Source: Halalkalibacter krulwichiae
Lineage (GTDB): Bacteria > Bacillota > Bacilli > Bacillales > Bacillaceae_D
NCBI RefSeq assembly: GCF_002109385.1
Contig: NZ_CP020814.1
Location: 1,327,501 to 1,382,500, forward strand
DNA length: 55,000 nucleotides
Direction: 5' to 3'
The first letter of the stretch is position 1. Every line of letters starts with the position of its first letter. The notes beneath the pieces were generated by a model. The model did no database searches and was not told the DNA's origin. It was given only the letters and a program-made list of their open reading frames with translations. This document shows, one piece after another, positions 53,584-55,000 of this stretch. A program made the translations under genes and the position numbers.

Positions 53584-53612
53584 TTGCGTAGAACAATATG
53601 TTATGTTAAGAT
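53584..53612 (+). promoter_or_regulatory. rrn promoter P2
   Basis: TTGCGT at 53584-53589, exactly 17 bases, then TAAGAT at 53607-53612. A tandem P1-P2 pair about 96 bases apart is usual in Bacillus rrn operons. Confidence 0.78.
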
Positions 53613-53644
53613 AGTGAATGTCGCAACTGATGAGCGACAAACGA

Positions 53645-53728
53645 GTTCTTTGAAAACTGAACAAAAGCCAAGCGAAAAAGAGATACATGATATCTCGTCA
53701 AAGAAATTTACCCGATAGGGCAAATTTC
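53645..53728 (+). promoter_or_regulatory. rrn leader: boxA-like element and processing hairpin
   Basis: GTTCTTTGAAAACTGAACA at 53645-53663 is the conserved Bacillus rRNA leader/antitermination element. Downstream, GAAATTT(a)CCC gata GGG(c)AAATTTC at 53703-53728 forms a near-perfect hairpin, possibly a processing site ahead of 16S. Confidence 0.7.
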
Positions 53729-53766
53729 ACCTTGAATTTTTAAATTGAGCTAATCAGCTTGCCATT

Positions 53767-55000
<1,234 letters not shown>

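Overview
The window looks like chromosome of a spore-forming, low-GC Bacillaceae (alkaliphilic-Bacillus type). The evidence is the Bacillus-type 16S rRNA at the right edge, a Spo0E-like small protein, strong AGGAGG ribosome-binding sites with many GTG/TTG starts, CcpA-type cre sites, and a repeat of a kind widespread in Bacillus genomes. No CRISPR array, phage or intact insertion sequence was seen.

Layout. (1) 1-743: non-coding, mostly unexplained; ends in a promoter region with an operator. (2) 744-16971: a large catabolic island, all on +. It holds a hotdog thioesterase, a TetR repressor, a tandem carboxymuconolactone-decarboxylase-like protein, a 2-oxoacid dehydrogenase complex (E1 alpha, E1 beta, E2, E3), enoyl-CoA hydratase, acyl-CoA ligase, acyl-CoA dehydrogenase, a Liv-type ABC importer and an iron alcohol dehydrogenase. 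Three near-identical 18-bp operators mark the TetR regulon; the substrate is unknown. (3) 17230-21782: a MerR-type coiled-coil protein, then the PPDK regulatory protein and pyruvate phosphate dikinase. (4) 21884-24880: a TRAP transporter whose promoter overlaps one cre site and is followed by another. (5) 24927-30511: a tandem glycosyltransferase, three CDP-deoxysugar genes and a P-loop kinase-like protein. (6) 30559-33546: a small coiled-coil protein and a compact phenylacetyl-CoA epoxidase operon in which PaaD is split into two genes. (7) 33724-39217: a kinase-like protein, a MITE-like repeat, a three-gene ABC-2 exporter, a Spo0E-like gene and a FAD oxidoreductase. (8) 39392-49130: a polycarboxylate-use locus (2-hydroxyacid dehydrogenase, TcuA-like dehydrogenase, TctCAB transporter, LysR regulator, isocitrate/isopropylmalate-type dehydrogenase, AbrB-type membrane protein). 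(9) 49401-53283: a BmrA-like exporter, a glutathionyl-hydroquinone-reductase-like protein, a GNAT acetyltransferase and a VOC protein. (10) 53488-55000: tandem rrn promoters and the first ~1.2 kb of 16S rRNA.

The main caution concerns six genes (enoyl-CoA hydratase, CoA ligase, PPDK, TcuA-like, TctA, isocitrate/isopropylmalate-type dehydrogenase). They are broken by seven one-base deletions, every one in a G or C homopolymer. Restoring one base at each site gives full-length family-typical proteins, so these are most likely sequence errors and not real pseudogenes.

How the parts work together. Regions 2, 6 and 8 are separate catabolic modules for organic acids, each with its own importer or regulator. 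PPDK can recycle pyruvate to PEP during growth on such acids, and the cre sites tie the TRAP importer to carbon catabolite control. Region 5 looks like surface glycan synthesis.
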